From positions 59,968,512-60,032,511 of the forward strand of contig NC_088301.1 in assembly GCF_032854445.1 (NCBI RefSeq): a stretch of 64,000 bases of DNA, in the 5' to 3' direction. The notes under the pieces are model-generated. The model worked only from the letters and a program-made list of their open reading frames with translations. It was not told the DNA's origin and made no database searches. This DNA comes from Liolophura sinensis (Eukaryota; Mollusca; Polyplacophora; Chitonida; Chitonidae). Positions 49,901 to 60,575 of the stretch are shown piece by piece. Each line of letters begins with the position of its first letter. Position 1 is the stretch's first letter. A program made the position numbers and the translations under genes.

Positions 49901-52900
49901 GCTCATGCTGGTTTCCTCTCCAGCCGTAAGTGGGAAGGTCCGCTAGCAACCTGCGGATGGTTGTGGGTTTCCCCCGGGCTCTGCCCAGTTTCCTCCAACC
50001 ATAATGCTGGCCGATGTCGTATAAGTGAAATATTCTTGAGTACGGCGTAAAACACCAATCAAATAAATAAATAAATCAAAGGCATTGTGGGTGCAGCTTT
50101 CAAAATCACAAAACTTTAGTTAAACAATACCAAGTTTTTACACATAGCTGTTCTAAATAGCTACAACAGCCATGTTCAGCTAGACTGTAATGAAACAAAA
50201 TATATCTCAACACTTCTCCCACAAACATAATTTTATAATCAAACTTGGAACCAACAAGCAAATTATATTGTCATAATATTATTGACATATAAAATAATAT
50301 TGACATGTGAAGCCATAATGTATTCCCAGACAAAATCAAACTTTAGCTATAAAGGGAACTAGCCACTGTCACAGGTGAACACTTTGTTAATTGTGTCACC
50401 TGTTCGTATATTACATGTACTATGTACCTAATCATCAGAATGCCTGAAGGTGAGTACTTACAACTGGCTACAGGTGAGCGGTTTAAGTCCCTCGAGGACC
50501 TCAGCAGGATATGGAGGAGGTTCTTCTCTCATATAGGGAGGCACTGTTCCTATAACTATACCTGAAACACAGTAGATCCTGTACAGTTTGACGCACACTA
50601 AAGAGGGGTAACTGTACAGTCTGATGCACACTAAAGGGGGATAACTGTACACTTTGATGCACACTAAAGAGGGGTAACTGTAGAGCATGATGCACACTAA
50701 AGGGGGATAACTCTGTAAGTGCTTCAGCTGAACGCATATGAGATAGTTTGGATTGGTCCAAACGCGTGCAGCTTCTGTTTCAGGCAAAACTCCAGTACAC
50801 CTTGGCAACTATTGAGCTATTTGTCTCTTCTTTCATTTCCCACTGATGACGCTATTTCATGTTGGTAAATTTATTGAATATACAAGTAGGCCTACTGCAT
50901 TATTACTACCGTATACCTTTGGTATTTACTATAATGCAGATTATGTACTTTCTTCCACATGAAGAAGTAGTCTGGTGAATCAAGATGAATGTGATAAATA
51001 TTTACTGTTTACTGTTAACTGTTTGTTATCAAGTGATAAATATTAGAAGTAAAACTTGATATGATGATAAACTTACAAGGATAGGTGATGTTTTGAAACA
51101 CAACTGTGCAGGTGAGTGTCCCCTGCCAAACAATGTGTTCATGTACTCGGCTTTTACAGGTACATGAAGTCATCAGTTAACAACATGATGGAGAAAGGAA
51201 GTTTTCATTTGTGGAGTCATTGTAAGGTAAAATGATTCACAATTCCCAAAGCTATCATGTGAAAGATATGTAATCATTGCGATTGTCAAAATCATTGCCT
51301 ACTAGCCATTTTGTTTTGTGCACATAGCTGAAATCCACCTGAGCCAAACATATCAATGGTTGGAAATAGAAATTGGTAGTACCAGCCATTTAGTTTACAA
51401 TATAATCAGCTTAATATTAATCCATGACACCCTCTCTATAATGTCATCCCACTGTCAAGGTATGAATTCACTCCATTATTTTTAGTTACACACATTTTTG
51501 TCCCGTTTAACAATAGCAAATATCACTATTTGGACATCATTTGTATGACATGTTCATGGATGGAATGCGAGACAGCGCAAATCTCTAAGTTTCCCTACCA
51601 ATTCCCAGCGGGGGACAAAATGGCAGGGATCATACAAATTTTGTTTTTGTTAAAAATACGTGAACTGATGAGATAAGTGTAGTGCTAACCCCTGTAGTTG
51701 TTTTGGCAGGTGTGTGGTCTGCCATCCATCCCCTGCCTGTCGATGACCAGTGGTAGCTGGGTGGTGCCAGGGGGTGGGGGAGACTCTGCCCTGGAGGGTG
51801 TCGATGTGAACTGGGTGTTGACAGAGGTGCGTAATGTGTGCGAGGAAATGTCACTTCGCCGTCGCATGTCCCGACCATCAATGCTGGCTTCATCTATGAG
51901 GGGATAACACAGGTAAAGGTGAGACAGATTTAGCAACATCTACCTGTATTCATATTCACAAATCTTTGATTACTATACTTCTGGCATCATCTCAAAGTAT
52001 TAGAGTGTACACTGTAAGACCTTGGTAGAGTGTAAATCATCTTACATTACTTTGTAACTACTTTTTAACTCTTCTTGACTTTTTTAGTGGGAGTTAATTT
52101 TCTCATGACATTTGCCCTTTATATATGAAGAAACTTTTACAAGTGTTTCATAAGTGTAAAAAAAAATTGTAACTATTTTTATTACTTATTTTTTACCCTA
52201 GCTTTGAGATACATTTCAATACTTCTAGTATCTGAGAGTCACAGATGAGAATTGCTAGAAATAATCTATGCAGATAACTGACAATGTATTTTACCATCAG
52301 AAGGTGGTCGTTTTCGCCCTCGGTTTCTGTTCAGTAAGCAGCATGGACAGAGAAAACAGCACAGCAACATGAATATTATAAACAGCACAACTCCACCAAC
52401 GGCTATTCCCACAACCAACGGAATGCTGCAAATTAGGAAAAATGCATGACATGAGTGTATACATGACATAATAACCTATGTTGCAGGCATCTCAACATAA
52501 AATTCTTTACTGCTAATGTGGTGTTAAGCCATAATCATTCATTCATTCTTTACTGCTACCAGACACACACTACTCTCCCTCTAAAGTGAACATAATGTCA
52601 GCCACTAAAGCTGTATTAATTAAAGTGAAGGGCAGCACCTGACTAATGTTTATGTCCACTGAAAAACTACCATTCAAGGTATCTTAAAGCAGCAGTAAGT
52701 ATTTTTAAACATTTTTTTCAGCCCAGTGAAACTTCATCTTGATACAGCTTCAGCGCATCCCCATTATCGACAGCAAGGTGACATCATGCTTACCCTAGCT
52801 TTCTAAAGCTAAAGTCTAGCTTTCTAAAGCTAGAGTCAAGTTATTTTCTGTACTGTAGTCAAAGCAGTAGCTTATGGCAAATAAAAGTTGTGGACTTCAG

Positions 52901-55900
52901 CGATGAAGGTCAAAATGATATATAGCTTTCTCAGAAATTGGACACACTGGAAGGATATTTCTTCCACTGCTTGAACTGTTGATACGTAAGCGTGTTATAT
53001 CATTCACAGTTTAAGTAGCTCGCATAGGCATGGCCAGGGTATTCCTGGTTCAGGTTGTGGCCTCTGAAGAGGTTGTGCTTGTGATTTTGATCCCTTTTAA
53101 ATGTTTACAAAATTACAATAGGATTTTTGTACAACTATATTCAAGCTCAATTCCGAAAGAAATGGAAATAAATCTAAGCACCACACTGAGGTTGATCTAG
53201 GCGTTCGACTGTCGCCAAATTTTATTTTTCAGTTTTGTGGTGTTGGCTTCTAAGATGACAGCAGAGCTGACCTAATTATCACGGACACGGCATATCTATA
53301 ATTTTACAGTATTTTATAAAACAAAACAGAAAAAATATTCCCTTGTATGCAAGACAAAAGAGCAAAATTTAAATTCTTCAGTTCTCATAAACTTAGAGAA
53401 AAAGTCATATCATAAAATTAAATCACTCAGCATTCTTCTCATTCCCTTCAACCTTAGGCATCCCTAATGATATTTTCACAGAGTCTGAGATTTGTTATTT
53501 AGAAACTGCTGAGAAAACAGTTAAATGAACAACAGAAATGTCTGAGTTGGCCTAAGGTCTACTGGGGAGATGAATGCAGTTTGGGCTGAGATGGTATGCC
53601 TGACATAATTGTCTGACATAATTTGTGATACCGTCGCTCAATATTACACGGCTTGTAAATCAACTAATTTTACATCACTAAATCATTGTAAATGATCTCA
53701 AAATGATGTCTTATGCATTAGTTCTGTGTTATCATACATCACTTCATGGATTAAATGGGTAAGGCTGCGTCACAGCTTAGGCCACGCAATCTGATGTGTT
53801 TGATTGAATAAAATTCTCAAGATGTCTGCCTCGATTCACCTCAGCCATGTTATTTGGTGAAATCTCACTAAAGTAATAAAGCACGATACTTTTTAGAAAG
53901 TTCAAGAATCCTGCTTTTGATTGAAATATGCTTTAACTAAGTGTTGCCTAGACCTTTAATACAGTAGTATTCCAGGAATGTTCTCAAAATATTTAAAAAA
54001 CTCTACACTGCTTATCAGCCAAATAAATAGCAATCATCAGTACCTAGCCACTCATTTGGTGATGCCAATTTGCTATGTTACAGCTATCTAGAGTGACGTC
54101 ACAAGTCCTAGGAGCTATCCTGTAAACAATGTGACTCAGAAAATACAAACAAAAACTCCTGATACCCAATCAAAGAGTATCAGATCTAGTTTGGAGCTCG
54201 GTCAGGGAGATGTTCGTGGACGTAAGCACTGTGGTCCTGCTCGTCCTGTATGGGTGTAAGCATTTGGCCTTGCTGACTGTACCGACTTCAGGAAATTTAC
54301 CGAACATAGCAGGGCCTTCTAAGTGATAACAGACTCTTTCATTCAGATATTAAGAAGACATTTTCGTAATAAATCTGACTTTGCTAAGGAAAAATAATGC
54401 AAAGTTACTATGTTCCTTACCATCTTACCCCCAAAAGTTACAGCAGTATTCTGCTCAACATGTAAGCATTCTGACATGGGCAGCTGTTCTGAGTTCACTG
54501 CTCAGAAATGTGTGGTTCAAAATACAACAGTTTAACACTTAAGCTAATTGCAAAGTCCAATTTTTTTCACTGATATCTGTTTATCACTCTAAGAAACCAC
54601 ACAGACAATCGAGAGCTAACAGGTTTTTTCAAGTGACAGCCAATTATCATGTGACGCTTTCAGTGCTTGTGATTGGTCAAGTTCATCAGGGCTTCTACAA
54701 CATGGCTACTCGGAGTGAATTGTCCCTCAGTGCCATATCCCCAATGCTGAACTTCATCTTCTCAGCTTTCAAAACTTTATAGCATTTTTTTTACATATTT
54801 TTCTGCGATAACTGTGTCCTATATCCTTTTTTCAGTGGCAGGCTTTAAGTTCACCTTAAGTTACATCACCATGACGGGAAGATACAATTTCCCCCACTTT
54901 CATTGTTTACATATACTGTAAGGAAGATTTTGGGCCAAAAACATCAATCAGTGCAAATCCAATGAGGGAGTTTGGAGTTAAACGTAAGGAATGTTCTACT
55001 GTATCACGTGACCTGTCAAAAATGTATCAAGTGACCTGTCTCATTTACTATAACTTGGATATCCGCAAAAAAAGTTTCTCAAAAGTTTTTTAGAATAGAC
55101 AAATGATGGAGAAAACTGAGGTGTCATTTCTGCATCTGGAACATGATGAGATAAGTTTATATTTGTAAATTAATGTCAACAAATTTTACCTAAGTGTTTC
55201 ACAAGTCACATGGTACAGAAGGACTGTTTTTACCTTCAATGACAAAAACATCTGAACTCAAATCTCCCATATTACTCATTGCTTTAGAATAGCCCAAATA
55301 ATTACCTCATATTTCATAAAATAATAGCCACGTCTGTGCACATGATATGGTTAAAAACTGGTAATTAAATTCATGAAATTTATGATTACTTCTAAGTTCA
55401 GAACTTTTTAAGTTCAAAATCATTTTACCATTATAACTAATACAGGTAGGAGTCACTCAGGTTGAGCTATTCTTGGCAAATAGAATCTTTGATTTGATTT
55501 GCGATTATAGACATCTCACACATACCCATCTTACTTTCTTTCATTTATTACATTCTCCTTTCACATCAAACATCTCATATTGTGCATGACAACTAGTGTT
55601 TGTTTCAACCAACATGGTGAGTACATCTGTACATGACATATGTGACAGTTTCTCAGTAACTTACCACAATCAACAGAAAGCCATGTTTCAACAGAAAATT
55701 TTTTTAGCATGGACAAAATGATCATAAATTTAAAAAGCATAACATAATCTGGAATCGAACAATACAGGAAATATTACTAGTACATGCACTTACTTTTCTA
55801 GCTCTGAAGATACAACTGCCACTGTTGTGACGCGGGGTGTAGTTGCCAAGGTGAGCACTGTTGATGGGCTTTCTCCAGGTGTGCAGCAGTAACGCTTGTA

Positions 55901-56013
55901 TTGTGATCCACAGCAGTACTGCTGAGTCGGCGATGATGACCACTTGGGACAAGTAAACCCATTGTTCCATTGACCATGTTCATCCACATATCCAGGGCAG
56001 TAATGGAAGTTCT
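46753..56013 (-). CDS. Shisa-family transmembrane protein, gene 2 (5' exon missing)
   Basis: On the - strand the exons are 56013-55794, 52425-52295, 51893-51690, 50561-50462, a microexon (49530-49492 and/or 48305-48267) and 46972-46753. With one microexon the product is about 305 residues without the signal peptide. Seen: the same six-Cys ectodomain (C-x15-C-x11-CC-x7-CC), a short Thr/Val-rich stalk, a membrane helix (IPLVVGIAVGGVVLFIIFML) followed by a Cys cluster, a Ser/Arg-rich segment, a proline-rich PY region (VPPYMREEPPPYPAEV), a Cys-containing microexon and the end HVQIQNRYAM. Every intron phase equals that of gene 1, so the two are paralogues in tail-to-tail orientation. Family knowledge suggests a membrane adaptor that recruits WW-domain proteins. 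Unlike gene 1 it offers alternative microexons for the tail. Its minimal introns carry several tandem arrays. The first exon was not found and may lie beyond 64 kb. Confidence 0.85.
46995..47470. repeat. 24-bp minisatellite, about 20 copies, upstream of the last exon
   Basis: The unit begins gtgtgacatgagacataacc and recurs every 24 bp. On the - strand it reads as an open eight-residue repeat in the frame of the following exon, and on the + strand as MRHNHQCD repeats. On the - strand it has no AG and most units carry CTGAT, a branch-point-like sequence. Confidence 0.95.
47471..48144 (-). other. Shisa gene 2 intron sequence
   Basis: It lies between the microexon cluster and the 24-bp array. 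I see no coding exon and no further repeat. Confidence 0.6.
48046..48290. repeat. 123-bp tandem duplication covering part of a microexon
   Basis: Two nearly identical 123-bp units start at 48046 and 48169 (aaaataaagtttaac, a catatataaaa block, and end accacacctg). The unit contains the 3' part of microexon B with its donor, so one extra partial copy of that exon now lies at 48145-48165. Confidence 0.95.
48145..48165 (-). CDS. Possible third microexon (6c, 21 nt) of Shisa gene 2
   Basis: The tandem duplication placed ttattttacag directly before the 3' part of microexon B. The result is 21 nt between an acceptor-like and a gtgtgt donor-like site, and its inclusion keeps the frame (about L-CGHHSY-R). 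It lacks the CC pair of the full copies. It may never be spliced. Confidence 0.3.
48267..48305 (-). CDS. Shisa gene 2, microexon B (6b, 39 nt)
   Basis: It lies between tttatttcctcag and gtgtgt. Joined in phase it reads FQCCQNRCGHHSYR. It is a diverged tandem copy of microexon A, with about three quarters of bases identical and similar flanking intron sequence, and aligns with the FCCGQRNC microexon of gene 1. Both ends are phase 2 and the length is a multiple of three, so it can replace A, be added to it or be skipped without shifting the frame. Confidence 0.7.
48306..49491 (-). other. Shisa gene 2 intron between the microexon copies
   Basis: No other exon is recognised. A short GAAT repeat lies at about 48346-48371. 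Confidence 0.6.
49492..49530 (-). CDS. Shisa gene 2, microexon A (6a, 39 nt)
   Basis: It lies between tttattcctcag and gtctgt. Joined in phase it reads FQCCQKNCVHHSYR. Three cysteines and a HH pair are shared with copy B. The donor (gtctgt) is weaker than a gtaagt site, as is common for regulated exons. Confidence 0.7.
49811..50086 (+). repeat. Intact tRNA-derived SINE with 10-bp target-site duplication
   Basis: The body is 49821-50076. It has a perfect RNA polymerase III A box (TGGCTCAGTCGG, 49835-49846), a B box (AGTTCAAGTCC, 49889-49899), a unique body with the ggatggttgtggg segment, the end motif attcttgagtacggcgtaaa and an AAATAAATAAAT tail. The flanks caaaggcatt at 49811-49820 and 50077-50086 are identical. 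From memory it resembles molluscan V-type SINEs such as RUDI; a database search would settle this. It sits in an intron of Shisa gene 2, on the opposite strand. Confidence 0.92.
50462..50561 (-). CDS. Shisa gene 2, PY-motif exon
   Basis: The 100-nt exon follows ctgtgtttcag and ends before gtaagt, with the length and phases of the gene 1 exon. It encodes IVIGTVPPYMREEPPPYPAE and on to LKPLTCSQL. It contains VPPY and PPPY, WW-domain ligand motifs. Confidence 0.9.
50583..50715. repeat. 33-bp repeat, four copies, next to the PY exon
   Basis: The block gcacactaaag recurs at 50593, 50626, 50659 and 50692. Thirty-three is eleven codons, and on the - strand the repeats are open in the frame of the PY exon just downstream. 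Confidence 0.93.
50716..51689 (-). other. Shisa gene 2 intron
   Basis: No further coding is recognised. It begins at gttagc, a weak donor, and ends at ctgtgtttcag. Confidence 0.6.
51690..51893 (-). CDS. Shisa gene 2, Ser-rich cytoplasmic exon
   Basis: The 204-nt exon follows atcccctcatag. The first two bases complete Asp, then EASIDGRDMRRRSDISSHTL, followed by a Pro- and Ser-rich part. RRRSDIS aligns with RRISDVS of gene 1. The donor gttagc is weak but is the only one giving the phase (1) required by the next exon. Confidence 0.82.
51894..52294 (-). other. Shisa gene 2 intron
   Basis: A short intron with a gtaaaa donor and a catag acceptor. I see no other feature in it. Confidence 0.7.
52295..52425 (-). 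CDS. Shisa gene 2, transmembrane exon
   Basis: The 131-nt exon follows cctaatttgcag. It encodes IPLVVGIAVGGVVLFIIFML, then CCFLCPCC and a basic stretch NRNRGRKRPPSD. Length and both phases equal those of gene 1. Confidence 0.9.
52426..55793 (-). other. Shisa gene 2 intron with element copy B
   Basis: The intron holds the second copy of the 1-kb element (53965-54895), a small near-palindromic pair of agctttctaaagct blocks at about 52797-52832, and a short cattcattcattc tail near 52540. No other exon is recognised. Confidence 0.6.
53965..54895 (-). mobile_element. 1-kb dispersed element, copy B
   Basis: The reverse complement follows 40093-41087 nearly base for base through many blocks, for example ttttgaaagc(t/c)gagaagatg, accctt-less tails apart, and ttatttttccttagcaaag. 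One end here, reversed, reads acttaaggtgaacttaa, matching the inverted end of copy A. The other end does not match copy A past 53965 and is probably truncated. Confidence 0.7.
55794..56013 (-). CDS. Shisa gene 2, ectodomain exon
   Basis: The 220-nt exon follows ctttattacag in phase 1. It encodes FHYCPGYVDEHGQWNNGF, the WSSSPTQQYCCGSQYKRYCC segment with the CC pairs, then a short stalk ending SSELE at a gtaagt donor. All six cysteines sit at the same spacing as in gene 1. The stalk is about 24 residues shorter. Confidence 0.9.
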
Positions 56014-59000
56014 CTGTAATAAAGGGAAGAAGATTTGAGTATACTTAATGCTCAGCATCCATATAAAATTGTCCCAATGTAGTTTGTCAACTCTGAGATT
56101 TACAGATGATACACCATGACCCTTCTGGTGAGACTGTTACCTAAATACTAGTCAGATACTCTTTAGTGCGACCCTGTAAATCAATACATATATATTCTGG
56201 AAGTGAAAAGGTGTGCAGTAGTAATTTGGCCAATCAAACAGCCAAACTAATCAGTTTAACAGATCCCTTTACATCTTACACCATTACAACTATTGCTACA
56301 TAAAACAAAATTTACACATTCTATATATATCTGGTTAGGTTTTCTGCACTTGCTTTCATTAAATTCAGTAAAAGCAATCTTACTGAGTTGATTGGTTTGT
56401 CTCGCTTCAGAGGAACAAAAATTTCTCCTTTTTAACGGCAATTTCTTCGCAGTACGCTGCCACATTTAAAATTCCCCCTATCAGTGACTCTCTCATGACA
56501 TTGAAAATGTTTTCTAGATACAATGCATAGTCGGTGTTAAAAAAGTACCAAAATAAAATCTCAACTACAAGTGCATGTGCATGGAAATGATAATTAGGCC
56601 AATTTGGATAACATATATTCAACTATATGGTTGAAATTGAAGTAATAAAATGCAAACCATAGGATTAAATGTATATAGGATGTTGAGGCAGATGACGCTG
56701 ACCAATTTCTGATAGCCAGAGAGATTTCTGGTGGGTAAAGTTACCAAAAAGGTAAAACCCAAGTTCTGCTCAGTCTATATAGCCTGCAAGAAGTCTGACA
56801 TTTCTGTACTTATTTCAGTTTGATTGGCAGGCAAGGGTCTATAAGTCAGTGCCATATTGTCAAATCAAGGGCCATGGTTTGTAGTGAACTGCCCTGTTTG
56901 ATAGACATGAACGGCCAACCCATCATGGGCCCCCCCTGCACATCTCTGTATCCATCATCAGACCGGCCTACAGGCAGCTACCAATGATGACAACTCAAGG
57001 AGCCAAGCCAGATTTATTTCTGATAAATGGTCTTCACAATACAAGCAGGTCCTGGCCAATAACCTGCAGCATTAACGCAAGGTTCACACAGCCTGAAAAA
57101 CAGTTTGGGAATCTCCACCAAGTGGCTGTTTTTTTTTTTGAGCAGCCCTTAAAAAGGATGTGGCATATGGGTGAATTTGTATGGGTGGTTAACAAAGCCA
57201 TTTGTCTTGGCCTATACTAATGGCCCATGCTGACTTTTGGTGACCTCTGGTGATCTTTGTTGGGCATGCAATAGATTTCTGCGCCACTTCCTCAGGTGCT
57301 CATCCACCATACCTGTATGTGTTACATAAGCCACACCCTAAAGGTGTTTTATAAGTTTTTTTAGTGTTCATAGATATAGTCTAGTACAATTTACACACTT
57401 AATTCACATCATATCATTTACATACCGGTTGAATTTGAAGTCATTCAGTAACACTTTGGTGCAATAAGATATTTAATATAATTTTATTATCTTTAGTATT
57501 TTAATGTAATTTCCCTGGAAGCTGATAATGCACACTAGGGACAATGGTTTATCCTGTAAACCTGTCTGACCCCTGGATAGATAAGGTCACACAACTACCA
57601 CACATTTATGACAATTAGTGTATCTTTGTGCCTACAAATACCTTGTATTGTCATCAGCTTACAGGTACTGTAGAATTTATGCTCCAGTGTGTTTTTGTTT
57701 ATTGAAATTCACCAGTAAATTCTTTGATGTTCTGTTTGCTGTATACATGTATATATTCATTTAGCAATATCATATCTATAAAATTTCAATTTTTTTCCCA
57801 ACTTCAACTGCAATATGCAGAAATCTGAAGTAATATATGTTTGAAATGTTATCATCTGTAAATATAAGTATAGAACATGTATCTACTGCAATTTAACTTT
57901 ATTTCATGTGTATGAATTACATCAGGAGATACATTAAAAGTATGAAAGTGGTAAGCAAGGAGATGCATACCCAAGTTTAGCTTTAAGACCTTAGCTACAA
58001 TAATAATCAGGCCCTGTTGTCCTGAGCATAAAACACCGACATTATTATCCATTATAATGTCCTAATTTTATAAAACAGAAAACAGAAAATATAGTCATAT
58101 TCTAAAATATACGGAAATACCTGTTATATCAAAACATAGATAAAGGCACATGTTATTAAGCTTAAAACCAAATCTGATTATTAAGACTTGGTCCCTCAGT
58201 TACTATTAATCTTTAGGACAACTTTGGTATTAAAAGATATCAATGTTAATTTTGGAGGTATCACATGAAGAAGTTTGTACATATATGTACTAAGCAGACA
58301 GAAACCATGAGGTAAAAAGGAGTTGTCATAAGTAACAAAGGCTGTCCATCTGCGGACAGTCTGCATGCTGATACAATAACACCAGTGAGTACAGAGCACC
58401 AGTGGTACAAATTCACCCAATGATCTTTAGTTGTCATGTTCAGGTGAACGCTCTCATGGTTTTTTCTTACTGACCAAAGCTGTATGAAAAATACTGATGT
58501 AAGATGCATGAATTTCAGGTGTTCAGAAGTAAGTATTTGTCAGACTATAGTTAGACCATGTAATCTGGTGTGCACCTTCCCCCTGAGCCCTTTAGCAGGG
58601 GCGACTGCAGCAGCGTCTGCAGATGTAAGAACTCCGGAAAGCAGCAAGGAAGCTCCCAAAAGAAAATAATCTCAGTTCCCGAACAAATCCCCCAAGATAT
58701 TCCCATAGATTCCTCTGGCGATGGGCTGATGAGAAAAACCAAAGTCTTACACACAAAATTGTGATGTGAAAATTACACTAACAACTGTTGTTATGCCATC
58801 GCCGAGCCACCTGGTGCCAATATATTGCACCATGTTGTGTTGATGGCCAATGGGAGAGCACTTGGTGTATACAGTCCTGTCTAATCACAGGCAATCGGCG
58901 TAATCTGTAGCCCATAAGGAAAGCAGCGTGCAAATGTGCCAAACACAAATTACTCCCTGCAGCTTCTCTACCATTCCACGTAGTAAAGGCTCATCAGCTC

Positions 59001-60199
59001 TTGTTCACTGACTGATATATTACGTGCCAATGTCTTTCTGTTTGCATTCAGATGAATATAATTGCTTGCTGCAGTTCTACTTGAAAAAAAATAGCTGTCT
59101 GTATGATAATCCCCTAGTCAGCTTCAATATGGATGAATTTTGAAGATGAAAACATTTTTTTTTACTGAAATAAAATCATTTTTCATTATCAAAGGATGTG
59201 CACCTAAGTAGCACTAAAAGTGAAATGAGGTATAGAGATGGAGTAAACCAAACCCATACATGTACATACTACGTACATGTAAGTCACAAGACGCCCTAAC
59301 GTTCAGATGAAGTCACTTATTTTCACACTAAATGTTCCCTAAACGCAATATTTATGCTATATTAGTCTGTAGACTGCATTTAAAAATCTATTATGTTAAG
59401 TAGCACCGTTTACAAAAAACATTAAAACTGGACCTTCTGCCTATCCTGTCGACTGTGGAGCCTTCTGAGTGACGTCACGCCGTGAATATCTGCCAGGAAC
59501 ATGTATTGAAAAGCCCTGCAAGCATAGCTGAATCCATGCATTAGGCCTACTTTTGTTGGCGAGGTGTGAACAGAGGTGGGGAACCGCCCTGCAGCCTTGT
59601 GGCTGGTCTAGTGCAAAGACTATGGTGACTCTCTACAGTTCGTGTCACAAGCTGCTGTTTCTAACAAGCAAGTCACTAAACAGCTTCTGCATACAGGGAG
59701 TGAAAATGCGGATGTCTTTTCTGTTTGGCTTTTTGGGGGGATGTTATAAGGCTCAACCTTCGGCCTTTTCCTTTAGAAGGTGCGATTGTTTCCTGCTGTT
59801 TGTTTTGTACACATAAAGAAACCTCAGATGCCTGAAGTGAATGTACTGCTGTAACGCCACAAGGTCAAAGGTGGCTGGATTGTAGCGGAGTATATTTTCT
59901 AATCTTTGATGACCTAATTCTGCAATTTTTCTTGTTTTCGACGTTTTCATCAATCAGAATTGATCCAGGAGGCATGAAACTAGCCATCTGCAGTTTGGAA
60001 GGCCCAGCGCTAGGGATCTACTTTAATGATCAGACTGAAATATTTTGAACAGAATATAATTTTGATGATGAATTTGATTTGCTTAGGAAATTGGAAATTT
60101 TTGGTCGGTTTCCTTTGTTCCTCGCTGGCCACTGGAGGAGGTAGTGGCCACTGAGGTGTCGTTCCATTGGCCACTGGAGGAGATCAGCGCCAAGTTGTT
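56014..60199. other. Non-coding, possibly 5' intron of Shisa gene 2
   Basis: No gene is recognised on either strand. A CpG-richer patch near 59.45-59.6 kb contains TGACGTCA (59470-59477), a CRE-type sequence that could belong to a promoter, but no first exon could be linked to it. A short Ala/Ser frame at about 58.56-58.67 kb is unidentified. Confidence 0.35.
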
Positions 60200-60318
60200 C
60201 AAAAGTGTATTAAGACAAGCCCAGTATTAACTATAGTCCAGACTAAAGTGCCATTTACTTTGTACTAGGATAAGACTTTATTAAGATTTAAGCCTGTCTT
60301 AACTTTAATACACTTTTG
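60200..60318. repeat. Short inverted repeat, MITE-like (about 120 bp)
   Basis: caaaagtgtattaagacaag at the left pairs with the right arm cttgtcttaa...atacacttttg (one mismatch and a 5-base insertion). The whole segment could fold into one hairpin. Confidence 0.65.
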
Positions 60319-60494
60319 GGTGCCACTGCCTCCACAGAGTCTGACTTCAGTGTGTGTATTGTAACGTCGTAACTCGTGCGACTTGATGTGACTTCCAAAA
60401 CACTGGGACCTCACACTGTACATCCTCCGATTGCAACTGAATCTGATTGCAATTACAGAGGCTCTGGAGATGTACAGCATGTAGCAATTGTATG

Positions 60495-60575
60495 GGTTTA
60501 TTTATTTATTTGTTTGATTGGTGTATTATGCTGTACTCAAGAATACCACATTGGGCTAGCACTATAGTGGCAATA
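60495..60575 (-). repeat. SINE 3' tail fragment
   Basis: On the - strand it shows attcttgagtacagc, then the taatacaccaatcaaa form and an AAATAAATAAAT tail. Only the 3' end of the SINE family is present. Confidence 0.7.
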
